This document shows positions 34,240 through 45,733 of a DNA stretch of 64,000 nucleotides, piece by piece. Source of the stretch: Myxocyprinus asiaticus (taxonomy: Eukaryota > Chordata > Actinopteri > Cypriniformes > Catostomidae). Made by a program: the position numbers and the translations under genes. How positions within the stretch are numbered: the stretch's first letter is position 1; every line of letters starts with the position of its first letter. The notes under the pieces are model-generated. The model was not told the DNA's origin and did not search any database. It worked only from the letters and a program-made list of their open reading frames with translations. Location of the stretch: assembly GCF_019703515.2 (NCBI RefSeq), contig NC_059358.1, forward strand, positions 49,618,594-49,682,593, given 5' to 3'.

Positions 34240-35300
34240 ATTCTCATTTTCCCCGTTCGATTGCTTGCTGAGCTTACCCGTTCGAATGCCGTGAGCACTC
34301 TCTCTCTATGGAGCAGTCTCCCATTCGAATTGCAGTGTGAGCCCTCCCTTTCGAATGCAGCACGACCAACTAGTGCTCACTTTCCCTGTTCGACTGCTTG
34401 CTGGGTTTACCCGTTCGAATGCCGTGAGCGTGCTCTCTCTATAGAGCAGTCTCCCGTTCAAATTGCAGTGTGAGCCCTCCCTTTCGAACACAGCGCGAGC
34501 CTTCTCCCCATTCGATTGCTTGCTGGGCTTACCCGTTCGATTACTGCGAGCGCTCTCTCTCTATGGAGCAGTCTCCCATTCGAATCGCAGTGTGAGCCCT
34601 CCCTTTCGAACGCAGCACAAACCAACTCACATTCTCCCCGTTCGACTGCTTGCTGGGCTTACCTGTTCGAATGCCGCGAGTGCTCTCTCTTTATAGAGCA
34701 GTCTCCCATTCGAATTGCAGTGTGAGCCCTCCCTTTCGAACGCAGCACGACCAACTAGTGCTCACTTTCCCTGTTTGACTGCTTGCTGGGCTTACCCGTT
34801 CGAATGCCGCGAGTGCTCTCTCTTTATAGAGCAGTCTCCCATTCAAATCGCAATGTGAGCCCTCCCTTTCGAACATGGTGAGAGCCAACTCTCATTCTCA
34901 CCTTCCCCGTTCGACTGCTTGCTGGGCTTACCCGTTCGAATGCCGCGAGTGCTCTCTCTTTATAGAGCAGTCTCCCATTCAAATCGCAATGTGAGCCCTC
35001 CCTTTCGAACATGGTGAGAGCCAACTCTCATTCTCACCTTCCCCGTTCGACTGCTTGCTGGGCTTACCCGTTCGAATGCCGCGAGTGCTCTCTCTTTATA
35101 GAGCAGTCTCCCATTCAAATCGCAATGTGAGCCCTCCCTTTCGAACATGGTGAGAGCCAACTCTCATTCTCACCTTCCCCGTTCGACTGCTTGCTGGGCT
35201 TACCAGTTCAAATGCCGTGAGCTAAACCTCTCTCTCTTGGAACAGTCTCCCATTTGAATCGCAGTGTGAGCCCTCCCTTTCGAACGCAGCACGAGCCAAC
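34240..35300 (+). repeat. 136-bp minisatellite, TTCGA-rich
   Basis: About eight units each contain CCCGTTCGACTGCTTGCTGG, CTTACCCGTTCGAATGCCG, TATAGAGCAGTCTCCCATTC and CCCTCCCTTTCGAAC. Three successive units between about 34755 and 35180 are virtually identical with a 136-bp period. Earlier units are more diverged. The period is not a multiple of three, so it does not encode a repeat protein. Confidence 0.88.
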
Positions 35301-35560
35301 TCTCATTTTCACCTTCCCTGTTCACATACCGTGAGCCCACCCACTTCTACAATGAGTGGAGGTCTCTCGTTCGAATCGCAGCATAGCCCTCTCGACCAGC
35401 AATGCTTAAAGCACTCCCTCTGTACAAATTATTTTGGGGAAAACAATTCAGAAGCATCCGCCAAGCCAATTTACCAAATAGAATTGTTGCTGGCTTGCTG
35501 TCCTAAATACTTCCTGCCATAGTCATGGTACTGTTATTTCATCTTAATGCCTTTTTGGGG

Positions 35561-35672
35561 GTAATCAGGACTCGAGTTGAGTCTCGAGCTCCGAGCCCTC
35601 CAGTATACAGACAGCAAGCCAAATACGTTTACTGTTTCAGCACAAGATTACATTAACATACAAACTACTGAA
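35561..35672 (+). repeat. B1 terminal direct repeat
   Basis: It starts GTAATCAGGACTCGAGTTGA and ends AACATACAAACTACTGAA, and is matched by B2. It abuts A2 without a gap. Confidence 0.82.
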
Positions 35673-35793
35673 ATGGAGTTAATTAACAGAGGTTCAGGAA
35701 GAGCATGTTAATTTTAATCTGACAAATCACAGCCCACGAGCAGGAGTATATAAGCCGCTGCTTACCTGCTTCCTGTGACAACTCTCCTGACAT
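35673..35793 (+). repeat. A2 terminal direct repeat
   Basis: It starts ATGGAGTTAATTAACAGAGG and carries the same TATA motif as A1. About 13 bases further on, the solo LTR interrupts the A2-B2 spacer. Confidence 0.82.
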
Positions 35794-35806
35794 CCCACCT
35801 TCACCC

Positions 35807-37613
35807 TGTAGGCCTTTACTGGTTGTTTAGATCAGTGTTACTATCAGAAATAATTGATAATTATTTCTTTAGTTATTAATTAATATTTAAATTAATTAAT
35901 TGAATCTAACTCATTAAAACCTCATATGGGGCTCCAGTAGATGTAGTGCGCTACGTTTAGGAGCGGGTTTGGTTATTAGCAATAATTAATAATTATCAAA
36001 GATAATTATTAATTATTAAAATCAATAGAACATTGATGAGAATCAATGTTACCTTTTTTTTAATCCTTTAAATCAACAATTATCAAAGATAATCACCAAT
36101 CATTAACATCTATGATACATTAATTAAAATTAACACTAGCTTATTGATCCTTCAAAATCAACAATCGTCAAAGATAATTATCAATTATCAAAAATCAATA
36201 GAATATTAATAAGGATTAACATTGACGGGGCACCACCCTGGAATCTGGGACTAATAACCAGATAGTATAACAGTCTCAATATTAGATTGTTTTCTTAGGA
36301 AAATCGACATCCGACGAATATCGATTTTTGGGGAAAAAACAATGAATGAAGGCTTGAATCCGAGCACTGACATCCCATCAGCATGACACAGGTGTATGCA
36401 AAACAAACCAAAACACTTCTCTTTGTAATATAACAAAGTTTATTTATGCAGTAATATCAATTAATAATTAATACAATACAGTCAGTAAACTTCTGACTTA
36501 CAACTACAAACTAAACAGTGATATGATTAGATATGGAAATCAAAATAATCCTATAACACATGAGGGTGTGTGTGTGAGAGTGTGTGTGTTAGTACGAGAG
36601 AGAGAGAGAATTAAGTGACGCCCCAAAGCCGATTTCGTGATCGTGGGAGAGAAAGCAGCTGTTAGTTTATCACTCAGAGATGCGGTGGACGGCTCGTAAA
36701 CCGTCCCGCGGTCTTTGATTCTTTAATGGATAAACTCAGTTTGCCGGTCTCACCTGCGATGGCGGAAATGCACAACAGCCAATGTGGTTGGACTACAATA
36801 TAGCAAATCAAATTTGTGATAATTAATACCCTGAGTATTAATAATGAGCGGACATGGCGGTCCGTAAACTGTACAAGCAATAACCTTGATACATATACTT
36901 GAATAACACACTATAATATTCTATCTCTGCCCAGACGTAAACTTCTTACTTCAATCGCATGAGGATGCAGAATGTGTGTTCATCCGTCCTTTAACTCAGA
37001 CTCGGTTCCTCGAGGGTTGGGTGATGACGGGAGGCCGTTTCCTCGCTCTGTCGGCGGGCGGTATGGCTGCTGATTCTCGGCGGGCTGGTGGAGAAATCAG
37101 CAATGTCGACTTGATTGAAGATGGAAGAGAAATCTTTTCTCTCTTCACTTTTGCAGGCAAACGGATGAAGATGCGGATTGCTCGGCGGTCTCCTTCGGAT
37201 CCGTTAGAGTGTTCGGTGGAACACAGAGTAATCTCAACTCGTCCAGCAAGATGGAGATTGTATGGCCACAGTTTCAGGTCGGACGTTACTTCCTTGTGCC
37301 ACAAGGCTACACCGGAGAGCAGCGATTTTTGCTGGAAGCAAATCCCGGAAGCATTTCAGAGGTATTTCTACTCCTGATGATGTCATGGTTGAGGTGCATT
37401 CTGTTGTGTGCCTCATCCAATAGGAGTTGAGAGTTCGATCCTTTAGTGAGCAAGGCTTCATGGGATTTGTAGTCTGTTTTGGACACCCTTTGTTTGATTT
37501 TGGCATGGTTTTTATCAGTAAGATTTATGACCTGGTATGTGGGGGCCTGAGTTAGGTTTTATGACTGTGTTAGGCCTGCCTTTGTCTTCTATCTGAATAC
37601 ATGAGGCCCAACA
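35807..37613 (+). repeat. Solo LTR of a retrovirus-like element, 1.8 kb
   Basis: The segment begins TGTAGGCC and ends GGCCCAACA, with the 4-bp direct repeat ACCC on each side (35803-35806 and 37614-37617). These features fit a solo LTR left by recombination. It contains AT-rich imperfect repeats (AATAATTAATAATTATC, 35980-36200), a (GT)/(GA) tract near 36570-36610 and a G+C-rich region near 37000-37300. It has no coding domain. The orientation is inferred from TG...CA only. A second copy is at 52375-54058, inverted. Confidence 0.7.
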
Positions 37614-37660
37614 ACCCCATCTCCACCTATTCTCTAGATTCATTATCTAAATAAGTAAAG

Positions 37661-37772
37661 GTGATCAGGACTCAAGTCGAGTCTCAAGCTCTGAGCCCTC
37701 CAGTATACGGACAGCAAGCCAAATAAGTTTACTGTTTCAACACAAAATTACATTAACATACGAACTACTGAA
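37661..37772 (+). repeat. B2 terminal direct repeat
   Basis: It starts GTGATCAGGACTCAAGTCGA and ends AACATACGAACTACTGAA. The L1 ORF1 coding sequence (VDMMKTTISEME) resumes immediately after it. Confidence 0.82.
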
Positions 37773-38343
37773 GTGGATATGATGAAAACAACCATATCCG
37801 AAATGGAACACGGATTATCATCATGCTCAGACGACGTGATTTTGCTGCAAACTAAGGTGGGAAAACTCGATACAAGCCTCGACATGGAGGGAAGGATGAG
37901 GCGCTCTAACATCCAGATACTGAATGTACCAGAGACCCCTGGCTCAAGTAACCCAACAGCAGTTTCCAAACTATTGAAAGAAGTTTTGAAGATGGACAAA
38001 GATGTTATGATCGATAGATCACACAGGGGTCTCCAAGCAAGGAAATCAGAAGGTAGATCACATGTCATTGTGGCGAAAGTACACTATTATCAAGACTGTG
38101 TAGAGGTCCTTCGCCATGCCAGGGAGTTTGGCCCTCTTCAGTTTAAAGGAACCACCATTTCCATATTCCCGGAATACCCCCAAGTGTGGCACAAGCCAGG
38201 TCTGCATTCAGTGAGGTTAAGTGAGTACTCTGGGGCCAAGACGGCATCCGTTATGACCTCTCCTATCCAGCACGATTCTGTATCACACACAGTGGTACTG
38301 AGAGACGGTTTCAAAGCTCAGAAGACGCCATGGTTTATGTAAA
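37773..38343 (+). pseudogene. Copy D ORF1, C-terminal part
   Basis: An open frame continues the coiled coil (MMKTTISEMEHGLSSCSDDV) into the RRM-like domain (RMRRSNIQILNVPETPGSS) and the C-terminal domain (MIDRSHRGLQARK, SHVIVAKVHYYQD, PLQFKGTTISIFPEYP), ending with a stop at 38341-38343. Family members read IERAHR where this reads IDRSHR. No frameshift is seen in this part. Confidence 0.85.
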
Positions 38344-38577
38344 AACCAAAATCCTTCAGAAAACGGCAAAAGACTGACCATGACCTAAGTAAGGGTGACT
38401 TAATCTTACTCTGTAGCTATGTTAATGCTGTCCTCTGCTATGAATACTGCCTATTGACATCAGAGGAAGCAAGATAGTTATAGAGAGCATTTATTAGGCT
38501 ATTTGGCTGCACTTTATTTTTATTTCCTTTTATTTTTTTATTAGGTTTAGGACATCTTTATGCTAAAAGTGATAATA

Positions 38578-38994
38578 ATCAAATCAAATCAAATCACTTT
38601 TATTGTCACACAACCATATACACAAGTGCAACAGTGGTTGAAAGTCTTGGGTGCAGTTCCAAGCAACATAGCAGTCATGACAGTGATGGGACATACCGAT
38701 TTACAATAAACATCATATTTACACAAAACAATTTACATATCTAATATACACATAATAACACAACACAATAATAATAATAATCAATGTACAGTATACAATA
38801 CACACAATATAGAATACGCATACACATAATATAGAATACACATACAATAAAAATAGTATATAAAGTATATATAAAATATACAGTAGGTTGTATTGTACTG
38901 TATTGACATTCAGGCTGTTGGTTGATAGTCAGTTGCCAGTGTGTTGTTAAGAGATAATATAATTTATGACAATCCGGTGTGAGATAATATGATT
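38578..38994 (-). mobile_element. LINE-alpha 3' UTR fragment (copy 4)
   Basis: On the minus strand it ends in the tail GTGATTTGATTTGATTTG (plus strand 38578-38597 region), with the adjoining sequence shared with copies 1 and 2. Only about 417 bp are present, so it is severely 5'-truncated. It sits between ORF1 and ORF2 of L1 copy D. Confidence 0.88.
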
Positions 38995-39619
38995 AAGACA
39001 TTAGACATTAATGATGTAATTGAGTATTTCACCCCTCTGCCATTCTTCTTATTTGACCTTCGCATCAGGATACTATTAACATTAAGAACGCTGCTTATAA
39101 GGCAGTTAACCGTGTTAGAGGAAGGAAGATATTCTCCATTACATTTACATATATCTCCTCAGTAAGTACTCAGTAAATTACTACTGATCTGGGGGTGTTT
39201 TCTTTTGATTGAGTTATTACATGATGTGTTTTTTTTTTTTTTTCTCCCCTTGATGGGAGGTTTAGTTTTTCTATGTAAGACATTATGCCTTTGGGTTGAA
39301 ATTTTTTAGATATACCAACTATCTGATCAATGTGCCTTACACAATGGTACGTTCCATATACAGTGGGGCATTGTCTATGAGGGCTAGTGTATCCTCCTAC
39401 AAGCACTTAAATGTGTAGACACTGTTGCGAGGGGTTCTGAGTCAACCTGTTCTGATAGGTGATGAGGGTTTGGAACTTACTGTTCCGGGTTTACGTGATT
39501 TTTGTATTTCTTTATTTTTTTAAATTGTTTTCACTAAGGGGTTTTGTCAGTGCTATAGCAAACTCAAAACTGTTAAATCTCAACATGCCTTTAGTTATTT
39601 TTCCTCTTAAAACAAGACT
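38995..39619. other. Copy D spacer between ORF1 and ORF2
   Basis: AT-rich non-coding sequence with a T tract at 39229-39243. It fits the inter-ORF spacer of L1 copy D and contains no gene. Confidence 0.5.
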
Positions 39620-41349
39620 ATGGCTAACTTAAGCTCTTCAAGCGGTTCAACCAGCTGCGATGTAACCTTTGTGAGCTTGAATGTTAAGTCTCTAAATCAT
39701 CCTGTTAAATGTAAGAAGGTTCTTTCACATCTGAAAACACTTAATGTAGGGATAGCATTTCTTCAGGAAACACATCTGCGAGCTTTTGATCATTTCCAAA
39801 TTAGGAGAGGATGGTTAGGCCAAGTATACCATTCCAGTTTTCACTCTAAGTCCAGAGGGGAAGCAATCCTTATCAATAAGAACATCCCATTTGTTATGTC
39901 AAAGGTAGAAACGGACTCATCAGGGCATTACATAATTGTAAAAGGTTGGCTATATAACACACCAATTATCCTGGCTAATGTTTATGCGCCACACTGGGAT
40001 GAAAGTTCATTTTTCACAAACTTTTTTGCCCATCTCCCAGATATGAACACACACTGTCTTATTCTTGGTGGGGATATGAACTGTGCACTATCACTGATCC
40101 TAGACCGTAGCTCACCTAAAACCGTTACCTCATCCAAATCAGCTCTTGCAATCCAGACATTTCTTAATACAAATGGGATATCAGATGCGTGGCGTTTCCG
40201 GCATCCTTCATCTAGAAGTTATTATTTTTTCTCTCCTGTTCATGGGACATACTCACGCATAGATTACTTTTTTTAGACAAGAAGCTTCTTCCACTGATGA
40301 GCAAGTGCGAGTACCAGGCAATAGTTATTTCAGATCACACCCCATTATTGATGACTCTACATATATCAACCTCTCACGCCAATTATCGTCCTTGGCGTCT
40401 TAATTCGCTATTACTCTCTGACGGAAGTTTCGTTAATTTTATTTCAACTGAAATTACTTCCTTTCTCGAACATAACCAGACCCTAGATATGTCCCCCTCA
40501 ATAGTGTGGGAATCAATGAAGGCGACAAATTATATCGTAGAGTGCAAGACTCAGGAAGTGTCACAATGCAAGGCTCGAACAATTAATGAACGATATTTTA
40601 CGGCTAGATACAACAATTGCCACTGCCCCATCTAATGATTTATTTAAACAACGACTAGTTCTTCAAACCGAGTTCAACCTCCTATCAACCAAACACACCG
40701 AAAACCTTATTAATAAAACACAGAGTAAGACATATGAATTTGGTGAAAAAACTGGGAAAATTCTCGTTCACCAACTCCGTCAAAAAAATGCTGATCGAAT
40801 TATAGCTGAGATAAATGATGATATAGGCACTAAGCACACAGATCATTCAGAAATTAATTATTGTTTCTACAAATTCTACTCAAAGATGTATACTACAGAA
40901 TCCCTTGGGAATGATGCTTTGTTTGACTCCTTTTTTGGGAAATTAGATACTCCCACAATTAACAATGAAACTGCAATTAATCTAGAAGAACCCTTTTCTT
41001 CAGAGGAGCTTATAGACGCAGACAACTTAATGCAAAATGGAAAATCTCCGGGACCTGATGGGTTCCCAAGTGAATTCTTTAAGAAATTTACCAAGCAACT
41101 TGCCCCTATTTTGCTGTCTGTTTATGAAGAATCATTTATTACTGGCTCTCTTCCTCTGACCATGTGACATGCGGTCATATCGCTTATCCCTAAAAAAAGA
41201 TAAAAATCCTTTAGAGTGTAGTTCCTATCGCCCTATCTCACTCCTAAATGTGGATAGTAAAATTCTCTCTAAAATATTAGCCCTAAAATGTTAGTCTTAC
41301 TCTCAATTGTATCGGATGATCAAACAGGCTTTATTAAAAATCGCCACTC
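39620..41349 (+). pseudogene. Copy D ORF2, endonuclease and start of reverse transcriptase
   Basis: The ATG at 39620 opens the endonuclease: FVSLNVKSLNHPVKC, IAFLQETHLRA, ILANVYAPHWDES, CLILGGDMNC, GTYSRIDYFF and, after a frame change near 40280, VISDHTPLLMT. The linker follows in further frames. The reverse transcriptase begins with MQNGKSPGPDGFPSEFFK (near 41040) and LIPKK (41185), then SIVSDDQTGFIKNRHSIFN, where the element is cut near 41361. At least four frame changes or stops are present. The rest of the domain is at 45734-46240. Confidence 0.85.
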
Positions 41350-41383
41350 CATCTTCAATGTATGACACCTATTGCTTGGAATT

Positions 41384-41452
41384 CCGACGGTCCGCGGGCG
41401 GGCCGTCGGATGTTAAGTATAAAACTATGCGATGTTAAGTATAAAACTATGC
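41384..41452. repeat. G+C palindrome and 22-bp tandem duplication
   Basis: CCGACGG (41384-41390) and CCGTCGG (41403-41409) form an inverted repeat around a 12-base loop. Immediately after, GATGTTAAGTATAAAACTAT plus GC is repeated twice. It may be the end region of the piggyBac-like element that follows. Confidence 0.5.
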
Positions 41453-42213
41453 GATGTACACAACTGCCTTGTGTACGTTGGTACACATGCCACATATCTT
41501 TGGAAAGCTAAAATTCTTGTGATTCTATTGACATAAACCATTTCAATACAATCACAACAGCAGGTACAATCAACATCTTTGTCAGACCACAAACATATAA
41601 AAAACAATAACAAAATTGAGGCAACTCACCTATGAAGCATCATAGTAGTCCACTGATCCATAACATCCTGACAAAAATGGTCTTGTTACGTTGGCAAAGG
41701 ACCAAACGATCCAATCAAGTAAAATATTTAGTACAAAACACATTATTACATCAATAAATTCCCACTGACTCTTTTTGCATCATTTCAAAAGTAATCTTTC
41801 ATGTATTCTCCATCATAACTTCAGTTCAGATGTAAACATGTCCTATATCCAGTATCAAAATGGCTACTGCACTCTGACCTTTCGATTGACACCTCATTTG
41901 ACCCAATAGGAGCTTCCATGTCCTTTCCATAGCCTTCAATAGCCAACAAGAGTGCGCATCAATTAGAAATGCCTGCCCCTATTCCTTGGTGTAAAGAGCG
42001 AGCCAATTGCAACTGATTGTGTGGATGACTGGCACATCGTATAGCCAAGGAAATTCTGAAAACAATGATATGCAGCTTTAGTAGGAAGTTTCAAAGCAAC
42101 AACAAAGAAGTTTGTGCGTAAAGCTGGATAACCTTTGCCAAGTATTTTGTGCATCCATGCGCAAAAGGTGAAAAGTGTAGTTTTGTGACTGTTGACGCTT
42201 CTGGAAGGTGAAT

Positions 42214-43594
42214 TATGGCGAAACAGATGAGGAAAACAAAATATTCGCTCCAAGATGTGCTTGAAGAATGTACTTGGTGTGAAAGCGACGATCTGGGGAT
42301 GAAGTTTCAGAAGTAAACAATGATGAATCATATATTAACTCCGAGGCAGATGCAATGTTTCTGGAGGTAGGAGACAATACTCTCGACAAGTATTTTATTA
42401 TATTATATAACATTTATTACTGTATATTCCATATAAATAAGCTTTAGTTTGAATTATGAATACACATTTTGTAGATTACCTTTTGCCGTGTGTTTCCCCA
42501 GTGAGTCTGTTGAACTGTTTGCAGGAGGTGTTTGTATTTGTTTGTGTGTGTGTGAAGTTTTATTACCCCTTTGTTTCACTGTTTGTTCACTGTTTGATTC
42601 ATATAGCTCTACTGGCATGGTATAAAGATTTTTTACATTGCCAAAGCATACAGTATTTACAGTAAATATACATACATGCATACATATTTACACAAAAAGA
42701 AACTATATATAAATAATTTGAATATAAGAATATAAGTTGTGTTTGTGTGTGTATGAAGTTTAATTACCCCTTTGTTTCACTGTTTCTGATTCATATAGCT
42801 CTATTGGCATGGTATAAAACATTTTTTACATTGCCAAAGCATACAGTATTTATAGTAAATATGCATACATGCAAACACGAAAAGAAAAACTATATATATA
42901 AGTTGAATATAAGAATATAAGTTGTGTTTATTTGTGTGTGTGTGACTCTTGTTTCATTATGTGAACTGCTGAGATGTGAGGTGCAGATCAGCATTGGGCA
43001 TTGAAGGACATCCCAGTTCCACCAGTGGTAAAGGAGTACAACCAGTATGTACTATATATTCAACAATGTTTTATGCTCTTTGAAATGTAATAATATGTGT
43101 GGCTGATATATTTATGTTTTGGTATATTTTTCTCAATGTTGATTTCTTTCTGTCCATCCAGGTGCATGGATGGAGTGGACCTTTCTGATGCCCTGATAGG
43201 GTACTATAAAGTCATCCACAAGACCCAGAAATGGTACAAGATGTTCTTTTATCATTTCATGGGCATGGCAATTGTGAATGCCTTCCTCCTCCACAAAGAC
43301 ATTGCAAAAGGTAAAGGAGAGTTACCTATGCACCAGAAGGCATTCAGAGAGAACCTTGCTGAGGAGCTGGCAGGGTTAGGGTCTCACTCCACAGCTAGAC
43401 CTGTATCTCCTGCTCCACGCAGAGCACATCACAGGTCAGTGCATATCAATGGACTCAGCACCACTGGTCGACTGAAGTGCAGGCAGTGCCATGCAAAGAC
43501 ACCCAGTGAAGTGCTCCTTCTGTGATGTGCCTTTGTGCTTTGTCCCCAAACGTGACTGCTACAATGACTGGCATGTTGCCAAAAACCTGTAAAA
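42214..43594 (+). pseudogene. piggyBac transposase relic with retained introns
   Basis: Three coding traces: an N-terminal acidic segment from ATG 42214 (RKTKYSLQDVLEECTW; a second frame gives NNDESYI); a short exon ending at 43044 (DIPVPPVVKEYN) with a GTATGT donor; and, after a TCCATCCAG acceptor ending at 43161, the C-terminal part (MDGVDLSDALIGYYKV, WYKMFFYHFMG, NAFLLHKDIAKGKGE, LKCRQCHAKTP). A one-base shift near 43510 moves the Cys-rich tail (CSFCDVPLCF, CYNDWHVAKNL) to another frame, ending near 43592. The first two catalytic Asp regions are absent, so it is a deleted copy. The element's ends are not resolved. Confidence 0.8.
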
Positions 43595-43599
43595 GGTAT

Positions 43600-44224
43600 A
43601 ATTGTATGTAAATATGTTGTGTAAAAAAAGTATGTAAATAGTTTGGTGTGTATTTCTTATATAAATTGCTTTTCCACCATAGCACTTGTTTTGACTTTTA
43701 TATGCACAAAGTTTAGTTTCAGTAAGGGAAAAAAGCACTCTAATGTGTTTATGCTTCAGTTACTCTGTGTCAGAAATACTAATAGTGGATCTGGATCCCA
43801 AAATTATGACTGTACGTTAAAGCGTTCCAAAGTAGTAGCCTTTTTATCCTAGGTATACCAAGGGTCCTTTGGAGTATCCAAAAGGCACTTTTGGAAAATG
43901 CCTGGACATACCCTTAGAAAAACATGTGTAAAATATTCATTTTCTGTAGTATTGTTATAAAATTTGAAGTCATCTGCAGGCACCTGTGTGCAAAAAATAA
44001 TAAAAAATAAAAAATTCAGGCGGAAAAAAACCCCTTCTATTTCAGTGTGTTCAAACTTCTATTACTCAAAACCAGTAGCACTTACAGTGATTCTGACTGC
44101 TAGGAAAAAAAACTTCAGAGTGTCACCTTTCAAAAGAGACCAAAATCATGCATGTACTGAACAGCTTTAAATTTACTTTGGGTATGCCTTGAATAGGCAT
44201 TTTAGGCTAATTTTACAGCATTGG
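43600..44224. other. Non-coding, probably piggyBac 3' flank
   Basis: AT-rich sequence without recognisable coding. It may include the 3' end of the piggyBac element, but no TTAA-flanked CCC terminus could be paired. Confidence 0.4.
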
Positions 44225-45733
44225 AAAAAGAATCAGAATCAGCTTTACTGCCAAGTATGCTGACCCATACAAGGAATTTGTCTTGGTGACTTGAGCTTCC
44301 AGTGTACAACAATACACAAACAATACAAAAACAGCAGCAAGACATAGATAATAATAAAAAATAAAAAATAATTATACACATACGTACAGACCCACACAAT
44401 ACATAAATACACACATACACATACATAGTGCAAATCTGATACAAATCTGTTATCTGTTATGTACAGTGCAAATACAATCTGTTATGTACATTGCAAATGT
44501 TTTTTTTTTTTGTTTTTTTTTTTCAGAGGAATGAAAAGGCAGAAGAGGTTGGATGTGTTGGATAAATATAAAAAAGACTAAACTGTGTATTGCACATAGT
44601 TATTGCTCAATGGGGCAATTTAACTGTTCTGGTGCTCAGAGCTCTGAAGCATCGGCCAGAAGGCAACAGTTCAAAAAGGTAATGGGCAGGGTGAGTGGGG
44701 TCCGGAGTGCTTTTTCCAGCCTTTTTCCTCACTCTGGAAGTGTATAGTTCTTGAAGGGGGGGCAGGGGGCATCCAATAATTCTCTCAGCAGTCCGAACTG
44801 TCCTCTGTAGCCTTCTGATGTCTGATTTCATAGCTGAACCAAACCAGACAGTTATTGAAGTGCAGAGGACAGACTCAGTGGCTGCTGAGTAGAACTGTAT
44901 CAGCAGCGCCTGTGGCAGGTTGAACTTCCTCAGCTGGCAAAGGAAGTACAACCTCTGCTGGGCCTTTTTCACAATGGAGTCAATGTGTGTCTCCCACTTA
45001 GGTCCTGTGAGATGGTAGTGCCCAGGAACCTGAATGACTCAACTGCTGCCACAGTGCTGTTCAGAATGGTGAGTGGGGGTCAGTGTTGGGGTGTTCCTCC
45101 TAAAGTCCACAATCATATCCACCGTTTTGTGCGTGTTCAGCTCAAGGTTGTTTTGACTGCTGTTCCACCTCCCTTCTGTATGCAGACTCATCGTCATCTC
45201 GGATGAGGCCGATGACAGTGGTGTCGTCTGCAAACTTCAGGAGATTGACAGAGGGGTCCTTGGCGATGCAGTCTTTGGTGTAGAGGGAGAAGCATAGTGG
45301 GGAGAGCACACATCCCTGGGGGGCACCAGTGCTGATTGTACAGGTGCTGGAAGTGAGTTTCCCCTGTCTCGCAAGCTGCTGCCTGTCCGTCAGAATGCTG
45401 GTAATCCACAGACAGATAGACATGGGAACAGAGAGTTGGTGTAATTTATTCTGGAGTATAGCTGGGATGATGGTGTTGAAAGCCGAACTGAAGTCCACAA
45501 AAAGGATCCTTGCATATGTCCCTGGTCTGTCCAGATGTTGCAGGATATGATGCAGTCCCATGTTGACTGCATCATCCACAGACCTGTGATCTAGAAATGG
45601 TCCAGTGATGTTCTTCAGGTGGGCCAACACCAGTCTCTCAAATGATTTCATGACCACAGACATCAGGGCAACAGGTCTTTAGTCATTAAGTCCTGTGATT
45701 TTTGGTTTCTTTGGGTTAATATCCTTTATGATC
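44225..45733 (-). pseudogene. LINE-Z (Rex1/L2-type) reverse transcriptase, 5'-truncated
   Basis: Minus-strand reverse transcriptase read leftward: INPKKPKITGLND, RPVALMSVVMKSFERLVL, motif A LFVDFSSAFNTI, motif [12 protein letters not shown], motif [14 protein letters not shown], then QRLYFLCQLRKFNLPQAL and the C-terminal LPSGRCFRALSTRT. A stop near 45680, and frameshifts near 45160 and 45000, disable it. The 3' UTR ends in AAAGCTGATTCTGATTC, a tail shared by many fish LINEs. It interrupts L1 copy D. Confidence 0.85.

Larger units (their letters stand above)
30885..37772 (+). mobile_element. Split-direct-repeat retrotransposon, non-autonomous (Ngaro/PAT-like)
   Basis: Terminal order is A1 (30885-31005), interior, B1 (35561-35672), A2 (35673-35793), B2 (37661-37772). 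A1 and A2 are 121 bp and nearly identical, as are B1 and B2 at 112 bp. B1 and A2 touch directly. This A1-interior-B1-A2-B2 pattern is the hallmark of Ngaro/PAT-type tyrosine-recombinase retrotransposons. No target duplication is seen, as expected for recombinase-mediated insertion. The interior (31006-35560) has no polymerase, RNase H or recombinase ORF. A solo LTR later inserted between A2 and B2. Without it the element is about 5.08 kb. Confidence 0.68.

Noticed and set aside
34240..35300. CRISPR array
   Set aside because: Repeat units are 136 bp and contiguous with no unique spacers, in an animal genome.
30885..37772. A and B repeats as ordinary LTRs of one retrotransposon
   Set aside because: The left end carries only A and the right end only B, while B1-A2 is internal. 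An LTR pair would have the same sequence at both outer ends.
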